Positions 7,617 through 18,300 of a stretch of DNA of 51,098 nucleotides are shown here, in pieces. Below the pieces are notes generated by a model. The model did no database searches, was not told where the DNA came from, and was given only the letters and a program-made list of their open reading frames with translations. Within the stretch, counting starts at the first letter, position 1, and every line of letters begins with the position of its first letter. The stretch covers positions 1 through 51,098 of the forward strand of contig PXFS01000010.1 in the NCBI GenBank assembly GCA_003564185.1. Direction: 5' to 3'. The position numbers and the translations under genes are program-made. Source of the DNA: Flavobacteriaceae bacterium (lineage in GTDB: Bacteria > Bacteroidota > Bacteroidia > Flavobacteriales > Flavobacteriaceae).

Positions 7617-9862
7617 TGTTCTTTTTCTATTGAATAATTGATCAAAACAGCATCTGTTGTAACAAATGGCATTGGAATCTCATTTCTTGGTCTGCCTGAA
7701 ACATGTAAACGTTCATCTTCTAATAGCGTGTAGCGAACTTCTTCTACTGATAGATCTATTAATTTATTCTTTTTTGTAATCACATGAATATCAATAGGCT
7801 CTTGATGCACGACAAAATAGCGAAACAAAAAGGGATTTAAAAAATTATCCTTAGCCAATTTTTTATTATTAATTCTGATCTCTAATATATCTTCAAAGTC
7901 TAGTGATGATAACCGAAGCGAACTTGTTAAATGATGAGGCTTGAGATAAAAACGATTTTTTTCGAGTTGCTCTATTTTAGATTTTTCATAAGCAATAAAA
8001 TCTACCTCTTTGCTTAATTGAACTCTGGTGTTTCCTTTTTTATTTTGACCTAAGTTAGCTGTGTAATCTTCTCCATATATACGTTGCAACCAAGGAGTAA
8101 TGTAGTTGTTGTAAGACCTCCATTGAGCCTTTTTTGTATCCAAATTAACTTGAAAATTAAGGCTTGAAAAAAGTGGATTATCCGCAGTTGGCCTCTTTTT
8201 AACGTAAGCATTACCCCAATAAAACAAGGCTACGCAAAAAGCAAAATAACCAAAAGACTTTTTGAATGGATACAAGCCAACTATTGGCAATAATGAAGCA
8301 AATAAAAGTGCAGTTAAAACCGCTACAATAGGCATTGCATCAAGACCTAAGCCTATGATTAAATTTCGCAGTAAGGGAACCATAACCATTAACATTGGTA
8401 AAGCCAAAATTAATTTGATAATACTCTTTTTTGTTTGATTAAAAAACAATAAAAAATAAGCTAAGTTAAGTAAAGTAAAAGGTAGTATAAGGTAACTTAA
8501 ACCCTGAAAAAAAAGTAGGGAGGCTGAAAAAATTAAAAACCAGAGAACATAAGCAGGATAACTTGCATAGAGGTTGCTGTATTTATGTGATGGTGTTCTG
8601 TAAAACAAGAATCCTAAGCCAATAACAAAAGCAAAACAAAAAGCAATGTAGTAATGCGCATTGCTGGAAAATCCATGGATATAATCTTTATAATGCGGAA
8701 TCAAAAGTTTAGTAAAGTACCAAATTCCATACATGAATAAGCCCGAAGCTACTAGAAAAGCTAAAAGTCGTATGGATGAAATAGTTAGAACTTTACCGTT
8801 GATCATATTATGCCTCCAGGCGTAATAGGAAAAACCAACAAAAAGTAAAAAATTTAATACAAGAATAATTATTGCTGTAGTCAATGAAAAAGAAATCATT
8901 CCAATAATTGGAAAATTAAAATATAATAAATCCTGCTCTGAGTTGAATTGATCTAAATCTATTGTTGAAAAATGCGCTATAGTTTCATTTAAATAAATGG
9001 CATGATGCATAAGCGATTTTTGGTCTAAATTAGAATAGTTATCTAATGATGTGTGGTAGTGCTGATGATCATCAATGAAGGCAAAAAACAAGCCAGGCAC
9101 ATCTAAAACTTCTCTAAAGACAGTAGAATCTGTATCATTTGGTAAAAGCTTATATACATTATACATTAACGAATTAGCAACTGGAAAACTTGGTTTTGAA
9201 GCAATAAACTCCTTGATGATTTCATAATTCCCTTGATTTGTTTCTATAATCATGTTACTAGGCCCTGAAGTGCCGCGTGCTTCAAAGTTAATGGTGAAAT
9301 CAACTTGCTTAGCTAATGGGTGCTGCTCTGCAAACAGTTTAGCTCCTAGTAAGCCAATTTCTTCAGCATCAGTGAAAAGAAAAATTAGATTATTTTCTGG
9401 TTGGAAATTGTTCTTTTTTAAAGTTCGAAGGCTTTCTAAAATCACAGCCACTCCAGAAAGGTTATCGGAAGCACCATGAGAATGAATCATTGCAGAATCA
9501 TAATGTGCTAATACGAGTAACGTTGATGCATCCTTTTTACTCCCTTGTATTTGTGCTACAATATTTTGAGCTAGCGTAAAAGATCCGCTGGTATTAGAAA
9601 CAAAACCAGATTGTGTATGATTGTCAATTTCAAGCTCGGACAAGAAATTTTGGATTTGATGAATTGATTCATCATGAAACTTACTTCCCACATGTCGTGG
9701 ATGTTCACTTAACTTCTGCACCCAAGCTAACGCATTATCTACTTCAAAATCAGGATTATTTTCAACTATAATGTTTTTTGAAGGCTGCTGACTGTTTAGA
9801 GAAAACCAAGCTGCCCAAGCTAAAATTAGCAGAGAGATAATTGAACTAAAAGTAGACTTCAT
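7613..9862 (-). CDS. Membrane M28 family metallopeptidase
   Basis: 749-aa protein with an N-terminal signal anchor (SIISLLILAWAAWFSL) and a zinc aminopeptidase domain at about residues 35-300. Zinc and catalytic motifs are LVLAHYDSAM, GASDNLSGVAV, FTDAEEIGLLG, NFEARGTSGPS and DDHQHYHTSLDN. About eight membrane helices (residues ~310-560) and a ~180-residue extracytoplasmic C-terminal domain follow. The layout resembles ER-aminopeptidase-like M28 enzymes. Probable role: trimming peptides in the periplasm. It is coupled to the downstream SDR gene. Confidence 0.88.
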   Translation of the reverse strand: MKSTFSSIISLLILAWAAWFSLNSQQPSKNIIVENNPDFEVDNALAWVQKLSEHPRHVGSKFHDESIHQIQNFLSELEIDNHTQSGFVSNTSGSFTLAQNIVAQIQGSKKDASTLLVLAHYDSAMIHSHGASDNLSGVAVILESLRTLKKNNFQPENNLIFLFTDAEEIGLLGAKLFAEQHPLAKQVDFTINFEARGTSGPSNMIIETNQGNYEIIKEFIASKPSFPVANSLMYNVYKLLPNDTDSTVFREVLDVPGLFFAFIDDHQHYHTSLDNYSNLDQKSLMHHAIYLNETIAHFSTIDLDQFNSEQDLLYFNFPIIGMISFSLTTAIIILVLNFLLFVGFSYYAWRHNMINGKVLTISSIRLLAFLVASGLFMYGIWYFTKLLIPHYKDYIHGFSSNAHYYIAFCFAFVIGLGFLFYRTPSHKYSNLYASYPAYVLWFLIFSASLLFFQGLSYLILPFTLLNLAYFLLFFNQTKKSIIKLILALPMLMVMVPLLRNLIIGLGLDAMPIVAVLTALLFASLLPIVGLYPFKKSFGYFAFCVALFYWGNAYVKKRPTADNPLFSSLNFQVNLDTKKAQWRSYNNYITPWLQRIYGEDYTANLGQNKKGNTRVQLSKEVDFIAYEKSKIEQLEKNRFYLKPHHLTSSLRLSSLDFEDILEIRINNKKLAKDNFLNPFLFRYFVVHQEPIDIHVITKKNKLIDLSVEEVRYTLLEDERLHVSGRPRNEIPMPFVTTDAVLINYSIEKEQ

Positions 9863-9998
9863 GCTTGTGTTTGCTTTAATTTATTGGATTAAATTTAATT
9901 TAGAAAAGAATTTATGAGCTATTCAGAAATCAAATGCTGTATGCGTTATATAAACTGCTAAATTAATAAAATAAAAGTGAAATCATTTTGAAAATTAA

Positions 9999-10028
9999 AA
10001 AAGCCTTGCAAGTTAATGCAAGGCTTTT
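9999..10028 (-). terminator. Rho-independent terminator of the T9SS operon
   Basis: A 12-bp perfect stem AAAAGCCTTGCA / TGCAAGGCTTTT with a 6-nt loop is followed on the minus strand by a T-rich tract. It sits 27 nt after the stop of the OmpA-domain gene and before the M28 gene. Confidence 0.85.
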
Positions 10029-10054
10029 CATATAGAATTTGAATAAGAATAATT

Positions 10055-11998
10055 TTATTCTTCTTCTTTTTCTGGTGTTGTTATTTTAGTTTCAACACCT
10101 TCTTTTTCTTCAATAATAGTGAATTCAGATCTTCTGTTTTCTCTATGCTCAGCTTCTGTACATCCACCTGCACAATCGTTAATAGGATTTGTTTCACCTT
10201 TTCCTTCGTATTCAAGTCTAGACTCATCTACTCCTTGAGCAACAAGGTATTCTACCGTACTCTTAGCACGTCTTTCAGAAAGACCTTGGTTATATTCAGC
10301 AGGACCTCTTCTATCTGTATGAGATGTCACCATGATTCTAATGTCATCATATTCCTTAAGCGTTTCCGCCAAACGATCTAACTCTAAAGCTGCAGATGCT
10401 TTGATGTCATGTTTATCAAATTCGAAATACACTTGATCAAGTACAATTTTTCTTTCAGCAATAAGTGGCTCAATAACCTCAAGTTGAAGTTCAACTGGCA
10501 TGCTTTCGCCTTCAGCTGTAATTTTCACAGAAGCACTCTCGTAACCATCCTTGTTTCCTTGTACATCGTATTCTTCATGGCTAATTACTAACAACTCAAC
10601 ATTACCTGCTTCATCTGTATTCCCTCTAGCTACTTCAGTTTCATCTGCATCATAAACAAGTACTTGAGCATTAGCAATTGGCTTTTTTGTTTCTGCATCA
10701 ACAGCAGTAATCATAAGTAAAGTTTCGTCTAATGGCTGTAATAAATCTACTTGGAAAATATTGTCTACAGTTGAAAGCCCTCCTCTATTAGAAGAAACGT
10801 AACCTGATTCCTTTCCTTTATAGTAAGCAAAAGCAAAATCATCACCAGCGGTATTTACTGGTCCACCAAGGTTAGTTGGGTAGCTATAGTTGCCATTACT
10901 TTCCGAAGTGTAGAAAACATCAAGACCACCTAAACCTAAATGACCATCACTAGAAAAGAACAAGCGTTTATCCTCATCCATAAATGGAAAACTTTCTCTC
11001 CCTGGCGTATTTACTTGGTCACCTAAATTCTCAGGCTCACCAAAATTACCATTATCATCAATAGAAACTTTGTAAATATCTGAATTACCAAAACCACCTG
11101 GCATATCACTTGAGAAATATAAAGTTTTGCCGTCAGGGCTTAAAGCTGGGTGACTGTATGAATATTCAGAATCTGTGAAAGATAATGGTTGGATGTCTTT
11201 CCAACGACCATTGATTAAAGAGGCTTTGTAAAGTCTTAATCTACCAATTCCCTCTTCGTCAGCTTCATATTTATTTCCATCACCCATGTTATTTCTTGTA
11301 AAATACATGGTCTGACCGTCTTGAGAAATAGCCAATGTACCTTCATTAAATTTAGAATTTACATCACCAGGAATTTCATCCTCATTTTTCCATGTTCCCG
11401 CTACATTTTCAGCAACAAAAATATTTAGAACAGGTTGGTCATTCCATCCATAGGTTTTACCTGATTTATTTCTAGCAGAAACAAAATAAAACATATCATT
11501 GTGTTCATATCCTCCAAAATCCGAATAATCACCTGAATTAATTTCCATATCAGAAATACTAAAATTAGGCTCTTTATCCTTTAAATCGGAGTAGTAATTT
11601 GGATTTTTGCTGAAAAATTTAGCACGCTTATCATCAGGAGCCATTTTTGCAAATTCTTCCATATTTTCATTAGATTCATCAATTTTACCGTTCACTTTTA
11701 AAGCTGAGGCAAGTCTGAAATAATCTTCCGCTTCAACACCTTCATTTTTTCTAATGAAAAGTTTGTAGAAACGTTCTGCTTCTTTCATGTTGAATAAATT
11801 GAAATTAGCTTCTGCAGCACGTTGGTAAACATAAGCATTACCTTTCCCTTTTTCAATTAGTTTTTCGTATTGCTTAGCAGCATCTACAAACTCTAATCGG
11901 TCAAAATGTTTATCTGCCTTTTTGGTATCTTTATTTTGCGCTGTTAAAACAGACAATCCGATAAAGAATACAAAGGCTATATTTAAAATATTTTTCAT
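10055..11998 (-). CDS. PorE-like T9SS-associated protein: TPR, PD40 propeller, CRD and OmpA domains
   Basis: 647-aa exported protein with a type I signal (cleavage after LTAQ-like end, about residue 20). Domains in order: TPR-like repeats (~25-120), a PD40/WD40-like beta-propeller (~155-425; for example HPALSPDGKTLYFSSD and SFPFMDEDKRLFFSSDG), a carboxypeptidase-regulatory-like fold (~430-510), and a C-terminal OmpA domain (~515-630). The OmpA domain has peptidoglycan-binding residues in SHTDRRGPAEYNQGLSERRA. The same architecture in Porphyromonas PorE tethers the T9SS to peptidoglycan. It is last in a four-gene operon with 25-28 nt gaps, after PorP/SprF. The acidic tail (EEKEGVETKITTPEKEEE) is unusual but short. 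Confidence 0.88.
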   Translation of the reverse strand: MKNILNIAFVFFIGLSVLTAQNKDTKKADKHFDRLEFVDAAKQYEKLIEKGKGNAYVYQRAAEANFNLFNMKEAERFYKLFIRKNEGVEAEDYFRLASALKVNGKIDESNENMEEFAKMAPDDKRAKFFSKNPNYYSDLKDKEPNFSISDMEINSGDYSDFGGYEHNDMFYFVSARNKSGKTYGWNDQPVLNIFVAENVAGTWKNEDEIPGDVNSKFNEGTLAISQDGQTMYFTRNNMGDGNKYEADEEGIGRLRLYKASLINGRWKDIQPLSFTDSEYSYSHPALSPDGKTLYFSSDMPGGFGNSDIYKVSIDDNGNFGEPENLGDQVNTPGRESFPFMDEDKRLFFSSDGHLGLGGLDVFYTSESNGNYSYPTNLGGPVNTAGDDFAFAYYKGKESGYVSSNRGGLSTVDNIFQVDLLQPLDETLLMITAVDAETKKPIANAQVLVYDADETEVARGNTDEAGNVELLVISHEEYDVQGNKDGYESASVKITAEGESMPVELQLEVIEPLIAERKIVLDQVYFEFDKHDIKASAALELDRLAETLKEYDDIRIMVTSHTDRRGPAEYNQGLSERRAKSTVEYLVAQGVDESRLEYEGKGETNPINDCAGGCTEAEHRENRRSEFTIIEEKEGVETKITTPEKEEE

Positions 11999-12025
11999 AG
12001 TTCTTAACTTATATAATTTATGTAA

Positions 12026-12946
12026 TTAGAAGTATCTAGGTGATAAATAAGTTTTCTTCTTAAAGAAGATATCAAAAATCATAAAGACTTCATAAGAAGG
12101 TCTGTTTAGGTCGCTTGTTGTTGCATCGTAGGCAAATCCTATATGCCACCATGGGGTAGGTTTAACACCCGCTAAGAAACTAAATGCATCATCAACTCTG
12201 TAAGAAGCACCAATTTCGAAACGATCCATAAATAGGAAGTTCAAGTTAGCATCCCAAGAAAATTGATCACCGTTTCCTACTTCAGAAAACACAGATCTTG
12301 CAAATACAGAAGGCTTAATCTTTAAGTTATCTGTAGCTTCCCAAACATAACCCATTGTACCAAAGAAGTGTCTTGCTTGGTTACCCCACTCAATTCCTTG
12401 TTCTGTAAAATGTCTAGACTCTAAAAAGTTAGGTACCGATAAACCAACATAGAAGTTATTGTTGTAAAGGAAAAATCCTGCACCAAAAATACCATGTGTT
12501 TCGCTAATGTTATTAGCAAACCCAGGATCATTTGGGTTCTGTAAGCCAACATCTGCTAACCCAATGCTATTGAAAGTTGCTCCAACTTTCACACCAAAGG
12601 CTAATTTCCACTCATTTTGAAAATCTATGGTATAAGAAATATCAGCCATTAAATCGGTAAGGTCTGTTGGACCAATTCGATCATTTATGGCAGATAAACC
12701 TACCCCAACGTTTCCACCAACTGGTGTGTGTGCATGAAATGTTCCTGTGCTTGGAGCACCATCTATTCCTTGCCATTGTTCTCTGTACAACATTCCCAAG
12801 CTTAGGCTTTCTTTAGAACCTGCGTAAGCTGGATTGATTACATTCATGTTGTACATATATTGCGTGTACTGTGGATTTTGCTGTGCTTCAGCATCAAAAC
12901 TAAATAATAGCCCAATCACACAAAATAATACATAAATCTTTTTCAT
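12026..12946 (-). CDS. PorP/SprF family type IX secretion outer-membrane protein
   Basis: 306-aa outer-membrane beta-barrel with a signal peptide and the family signature right after it: QQNPQYTQYMYNMNVINPAYAGS, followed by LSLGMLYREQW. The C-terminus ends in aromatic-rich strands (IFFKKKTYLSPRYF). PorP/SprF proteins take cargo with type B sorting domains to the cell surface, typically one PorP homologue per neighbouring large cargo protein. Here it lies directly downstream of two such cargo genes, which are probably its clients. Confidence 0.92.
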   Translation of the reverse strand: MKKIYVLFCVIGLLFSFDAEAQQNPQYTQYMYNMNVINPAYAGSKESLSLGMLYREQWQGIDGAPSTGTFHAHTPVGGNVGVGLSAINDRIGPTDLTDLMADISYTIDFQNEWKLAFGVKVGATFNSIGLADVGLQNPNDPGFANNISETHGIFGAGFFLYNNNFYVGLSVPNFLESRHFTEQGIEWGNQARHFFGTMGYVWEATDNLKIKPSVFARSVFSEVGNGDQFSWDANLNFLFMDRFEIGASYRVDDAFSFLAGVKPTPWWHIGFAYDATTSDLNRPSYEVFMIFDIFFKKKTYLSPRYF

Positions 12947-12974
12947 CTTGAAATATTAATTTATTAGTTGTTGA

Positions 12975-15320
12975 TTATTGTTGTTCTCTGTTAATGTAAA
13001 GCCAGCCTTTTTCAGTTTGACTAAAGTTCTCGTCTGATTCTCTTAACTTAATCACATAAAAATAAGTTCCAGTTACCAATTCATTTCCACCTTGGTCTTG
13101 TCCAAAAAACTCATTTCTATAGTTATTAGCTTCATATACTTTTCTTCCATATCGGTTGAAAATTTGTACACTTTCAACACCTAAGATATCGTCTAAAAAG
13201 GCAAGATCAAAAGTATCATTGATATTATCTCCATTAGGGGAAATACCTTGTGGTATAATACAGTTTTCGATAATATCACCTTCTCCATCATTTTGTCTGT
13301 AGAAATCTAGTTCAAAAGTTTCAGTAACCTCACATTCATCTATGGTTACTGTCACTGCGTATTGACCTGCGAAAGATTGAGCAGAGCTTACATTTGTCCA
13401 GTTAAGATTTAGATTAGAGCCGCTTTGTGTAGAACCATCTGGAAGTTCCCAAACAACTGCTGTATTAGGATCATTTACATTATAACCACTAGCAAAAGTA
13501 GCCTCAAATGAATCTGCACACACAGTTTGATTCACCACATTTACTTCATGGGCCTCAACAAAAACAACTTCATAAGTTTGAACTTCTTCACATCCATTTA
13601 CAGTGACAGTAAGTTCATACTCACCTGACTCACTAACCTCAAGGTCTTGAGTAGTATCTCCTGTATTCCATAAGAAGCTTACTTGAGATCCATCTGGTGA
13701 TTCAGGTGTAATAAATTCTATCATAGGTTCAATTACTAAAGAGCGTTCTTCTCCCTCCGTAAAACAATCTGATAACACCTCATCTTGTTCTAAAACAGCA
13801 AATTCAACAAGTTCTACTTCTACAGAGTAAGTATCGAAACAATTAGCAAATTCAACATCCACATCATAGAAGCCAGGCTCATTAGGTGTTAATGTTGGGG
13901 TAGTCTCGCCTTCTAAAGCTTCTCCATTAAAGAACCACTGGAAGGAAAGTTCAGGAATAATAATGTCAAAATCTTCAATATTTAATTGATCATCATCAAT
14001 GATGTCTTGCACAATCTGTTCTGCATCTTCAATAGCTTGATTAAGTTCATCCAAATTATCTGGGGTAGCATCTAAAACTACACTTTCACCAGGACAAACT
14101 AACTCAGAGTTAGGTAAATCTACTTCAGGTCTAGGGAAGAAGTCAACAAATACTTCACCCGTATTAAAACAAACTGGAGGAAGGTTAACAGGATCTATAG
14201 GGTTTAGAACAAATACAAATAATGTATATAATCCTGTTTCTGAAGCCAAAAATGTTGGTCCGTCACCACCTTCTACCTCTTCACCATTCACAGTCCATAG
14301 GTAATTCAATAAATCATTATCATCAGGAAAATCGCTATCTAACAAAATAGGGTCACCATCACACTCAGTGTCAGGGTTAGCAAATGTCAAATCTTCACCA
14401 AGATCAATTTCTCCAATATCAAAACTTTGTCCTTCTAAGAAAACAGCAGTGGGTAATATTGTATCTAAATAATCGGCAACTGCCAATTTAATGGTGTAAA
14501 TTTCACCTGGAATCACATCGGCAGATGCTGTTAAAGGTACTGTTTGCCCATCGTATCCAACAGCTGGATTATTACCAGCATAAAATTGACTTGCTGCAAA
14601 TTCACCTAAAGTGCCTGAACCACATGTATTTCCAGAATTTGTAGTACCGTTATGAACATTGGTGATTGTGGCAGGAATATTGGTACCAGGAAGAGTTGCT
14701 ATATTTAATCCACCTAAATCAAGAGCTACATCCTCATTATTAGGATTACCATCTATGTTGTAAAAATTTTCATTTTCAATTCCAGGACCACTTAAAATAA
14801 AGGCAAATACATCAGCAAATGTACAAACGAATACATCATACTCTTCTGATGCCATAATGTAATTAAACTCAATAAATTGCTGAAAAGGAACAAAGTCAAA
14901 TGTAATTACAGTTGCATTATTGGTATTGCTAGGACCAGCTAAATCATCTAAATCAGGATCTCCTGTCCACTGTGTACCTGGTAAATTTCCATCAGGAAAT
15001 GCATTTGGTATTGTTGTGACATTATTTGAAGCCAGCACAATACCATTTTCAAAAGGAAACTCTGTACCCTCTCCGTCAAAATAGCCATAGCTATCAAAAG
15101 TGGCGCCAGAATCTCTTGAATTGTTGGGTGACTCAACATTTGCTACCACTTTACACTCTCCTTGAACCAGCACTAGATCAATTAATTCAAATAAGGTGTA
15201 CTGATCGTCATCTGGATCTCCTGTTGATTCATCTACAGGTTCAAACACCTGAATGCTTTGTGCAATACCAGCTAAGGTAAAGCACCACATCAAAACAAAA
15301 TAAAATAATTTTCGCATCAT
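12975..15320 (-). CDS. Secreted protein with choice-of-anchor L and T9SS type B sorting domain
   Basis: 781-aa secreted protein: signal peptide, then a choice-of-anchor L domain (~55-300; GYFDGEGTEFPFENGIVLAS and FNYIMASEEYDVFVC). Several Ig-like/PKD-like segments follow, each with FLWNTGDTTQDLEVSESG-type strands. The last ~85 residues are a gliding-motility-associated C-terminal (type B) sorting domain: GISPNGDNINDTF, IFNRYGRKVYE, and LVTGTYFYVIKL. It is expected to cross the outer membrane through the T9SS and be surface-attached or released. It is very acidic and cysteine-containing, as is usual for such adhesin-like proteins. Confidence 0.88.
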   Translation of the reverse strand: MMRKLFYFVLMWCFTLAGIAQSIQVFEPVDESTGDPDDDQYTLFELIDLVLVQGECKVVANVESPNNSRDSGATFDSYGYFDGEGTEFPFENGIVLASNNVTTIPNAFPDGNLPGTQWTGDPDLDDLAGPSNTNNATVITFDFVPFQQFIEFNYIMASEEYDVFVCTFADVFAFILSGPGIENENFYNIDGNPNNEDVALDLGGLNIATLPGTNIPATITNVHNGTTNSGNTCGSGTLGEFAASQFYAGNNPAVGYDGQTVPLTASADVIPGEIYTIKLAVADYLDTILPTAVFLEGQSFDIGEIDLGEDLTFANPDTECDGDPILLDSDFPDDNDLLNYLWTVNGEEVEGGDGPTFLASETGLYTLFVFVLNPIDPVNLPPVCFNTGEVFVDFFPRPEVDLPNSELVCPGESVVLDATPDNLDELNQAIEDAEQIVQDIIDDDQLNIEDFDIIIPELSFQWFFNGEALEGETTPTLTPNEPGFYDVDVEFANCFDTYSVEVELVEFAVLEQDEVLSDCFTEGEERSLVIEPMIEFITPESPDGSQVSFLWNTGDTTQDLEVSESGEYELTVTVNGCEEVQTYEVVFVEAHEVNVVNQTVCADSFEATFASGYNVNDPNTAVVWELPDGSTQSGSNLNLNWTNVSSAQSFAGQYAVTVTIDECEVTETFELDFYRQNDGEGDIIENCIIPQGISPNGDNINDTFDLAFLDDILGVESVQIFNRYGRKVYEANNYRNEFFGQDQGGNELVTGTYFYVIKLRESDENFSQTEKGWLYINREQQ

Positions 15321-15345
15321 AATTAAATAGGGGTTTTAATTCATA

Positions 15346-18300
15346 TTATTGTTCTCTGTTTATATATAACCATCCCCTGTGTTCACTTCCGTAAACAGGA
15401 TCTGGTTGAGTAAATTTGATTACTATGAAGTAGGTTCCGGTAACCAAATTATTTCCTCCCTGATCTTGACCAACAAAATCGTTTTCATAAGCATTTTGTT
15501 GGAACACTTTTTTACCATATCGATTAAAAATTTCTAATTTAGAAATACCTGATCTATCATTTAAAAATCGTAAATCTAGTGATGGGTTTACACCTCCTGG
15601 AGACATTCCTTGTGGGATGATACAATTTTGAATAGGGTAACGTTCAACATCAATTTCTGCTTGGCATTCCCCAATGGTTAATACAATTCTGTCCATATCA
15701 TTCATGGTTCCAGATACTGTTCCAATTTCGAAATCGAAAATTCCAGCAGAAACTTCTTGTTGTTGACCATTAACTGACCATAAAATTGTACTTGATTCAT
15801 CTACTTGATTACTATCCGCTAATGCTATCAAACTAATTGTTTCTCCAACACAAAATAAATTATCTCCAGCGTCTTCAATAAGGATGCTTAAGTCTTGCGT
15901 ACCAACAAAAGTACTAGCTGTACCAATACAATCTTCAGCATCAGAAAAAGCATCAACTTCATAAAGTCCATGACCATATTGAGCTAGGTTTATCGTTTCA
16001 AAATTTTCTCCTTCTAATAGTTCGCCATCTAGAAACCATTGGAATAAGGTTAAATCTACATCTGCGTTTATCGGACTAGCATCTAAAGACAAACCTGTTA
16101 AGTCACAATTTATTATTTCCTCTGGGAGTTCAATGACAGGCGATTCATTAAAAATATATTCTACGCTTTCAGCATCAAAACAACCGTCTATCTCAATGGT
16201 CACCGTATAAATATTGGTTTCGGTAACTTCAATGCTCTGGGTAGTTTCCCCAGTACTCCATTCATAAAGAATCTCACCTTCAAAATCACCTTGAACATTT
16301 GCCGTAATTGTTTGTGGTTCTAGTTCATCACAAAATTCTTGGTCGCCTCCTAGATCAATATCAAACTCGGTAAACTGAACAGTAAATTCAAAAATATTTA
16401 AACACTCTTGTAACTGACTACCAAACCCAGGCGAGAATGTAGTTACGTGGAGTGAGTATTGTCCTTCTTCAGAAATTTCATGTGTTGGATCAACAGACAC
16501 CTCTTCTCCATTTTGATCAAACCATTGGTATTCTATCTCCTGGTATTCTTCAATATTAATTGGAGTTGCATCTAGCACTAGGCTATCTCCTTCACAAAAA
16601 TTAATTTCTGCTATTTCATCTTGGCTGAATTCAAGCTCTGGATTCAATTCAACTTTGGGAGCCAAACGCACATCAAAGAATCGCTCTTCGGGACCTACAG
16701 CTGGATCCAATAAATAGAGTAGTCTGTATACTCCTGATTCTTCAACAAATAGATTAGGTTCATCTTCATCATCAATTAAAACAAACTCTTGAATTTCACC
16801 ATCTTCATCAAAAACTACCTCAAACCAAGCATAAGCATCAGCGTCTTCAACATCAGATTCTATTGTAAAGCCTTCTGAGGAACATCCATACAACACTCCA
16901 AATACATCATCACAACTAGTGCTTCCACTTTGAGCCTCACCAAGATTAGTCTGTGTTAAAGAAATATAACCTGGTGCTTGATTAAAATTAGTAATTAGGA
17001 CAATATAAACTTCACCTTGCTGCGCATCAGGGATTGTCATTACCTCTTCAGCTGCTGGAAGGAAGCTACAATCAACAGTATTTGCAGATGTCAAATCACC
17101 ACAATTACCTTCGGCCTCATCAAATGGGCCGTACGCAATAAAATCAACGTCTAACAATTGACCTGAAACATTACCTTCCTCATCAAAAGCAGTTGCTTGT
17201 GAAATTAAAAACTGAAGATCCCCGGACTCCTCTACAGTGATATAAAACCAAGCCGGATTGGGTTGACTAAATAAACATCCATAATCAGGTCCATCTTCTG
17301 CCGTAGATGCTTCTAAATAAAAATATCCATTCGGAAACACCAAAGGAGTTGGGTTACCTTCCTCATCTACAGGAGCACAGAATGGTTGTAAATCTTCACA
17401 AAGCTCATTATCTTCAAAAAATTCAGGAGTAGTTATACATAAATCGAAATTTAAATTTTGCGTACCGAAAGAATAAATCCTAACAAAATAGGTCTCTCCT
17501 ATGGTAAGGTCTTCAGCTACAATAGAATTAGAATTACCAAAATTATTGAATTCAGTACTACAAAATAGCTCATTCAAGTCATCACAATCGTTTTCATAAA
17601 ACGCAATACCCAATGGAGCACCTCCTGCACCTTCAGGAATAACTGAGATTAAATGAGTATCTGAAGTAGCTTCAAATTCATACCAAACATCTTGTGTTAT
17701 GGTTGCATGACATGAAGAAGGTACTGAAGTTGCTGTAGCTTCAAACAAAGTTCCAGAAACCAACTCTTCACAAAGATTCCCATTATTGACTGGAGCAACT
17801 TCTGCATTATCACAAGCTGAATTACTCGGCGGACAAGCTTCTTGAGTTAATGATTGACTTGAAATGACACAGTTTACATCATCTAAATTTTCAATAGTTA
17901 TTTGAACATCAGTTCCGTTAGGGTAGGGACCAAAGGTAACTATACCAGTTGCACTAACTATTTCTGAAAATTCATCCTGATTATCTGACACCTCCAATGA
18001 AGTAGCATCTCCTATATCTGTAATATCAATATCTACAAAAAATTGATCCGTACCACTATCACAATCATCTACAACTTCGTAGTTTGCTTGCGGATTAATA
18101 CATGTTGCACAAGAAACAACATATTCAATTTCTTCATAGTTATTATTTTGACAACTTACAGAACCATCTGAGTTAATCAAAACGGTTAATTCATCACCAG
18201 TAGATTGAAAAGAGTTTCCTGAGATATCTCCATCTAGCGATGCTAATTCAGTCCCATCAGTATCTAAAACTACAAATTCATCAAAAAATACTTCAACAAA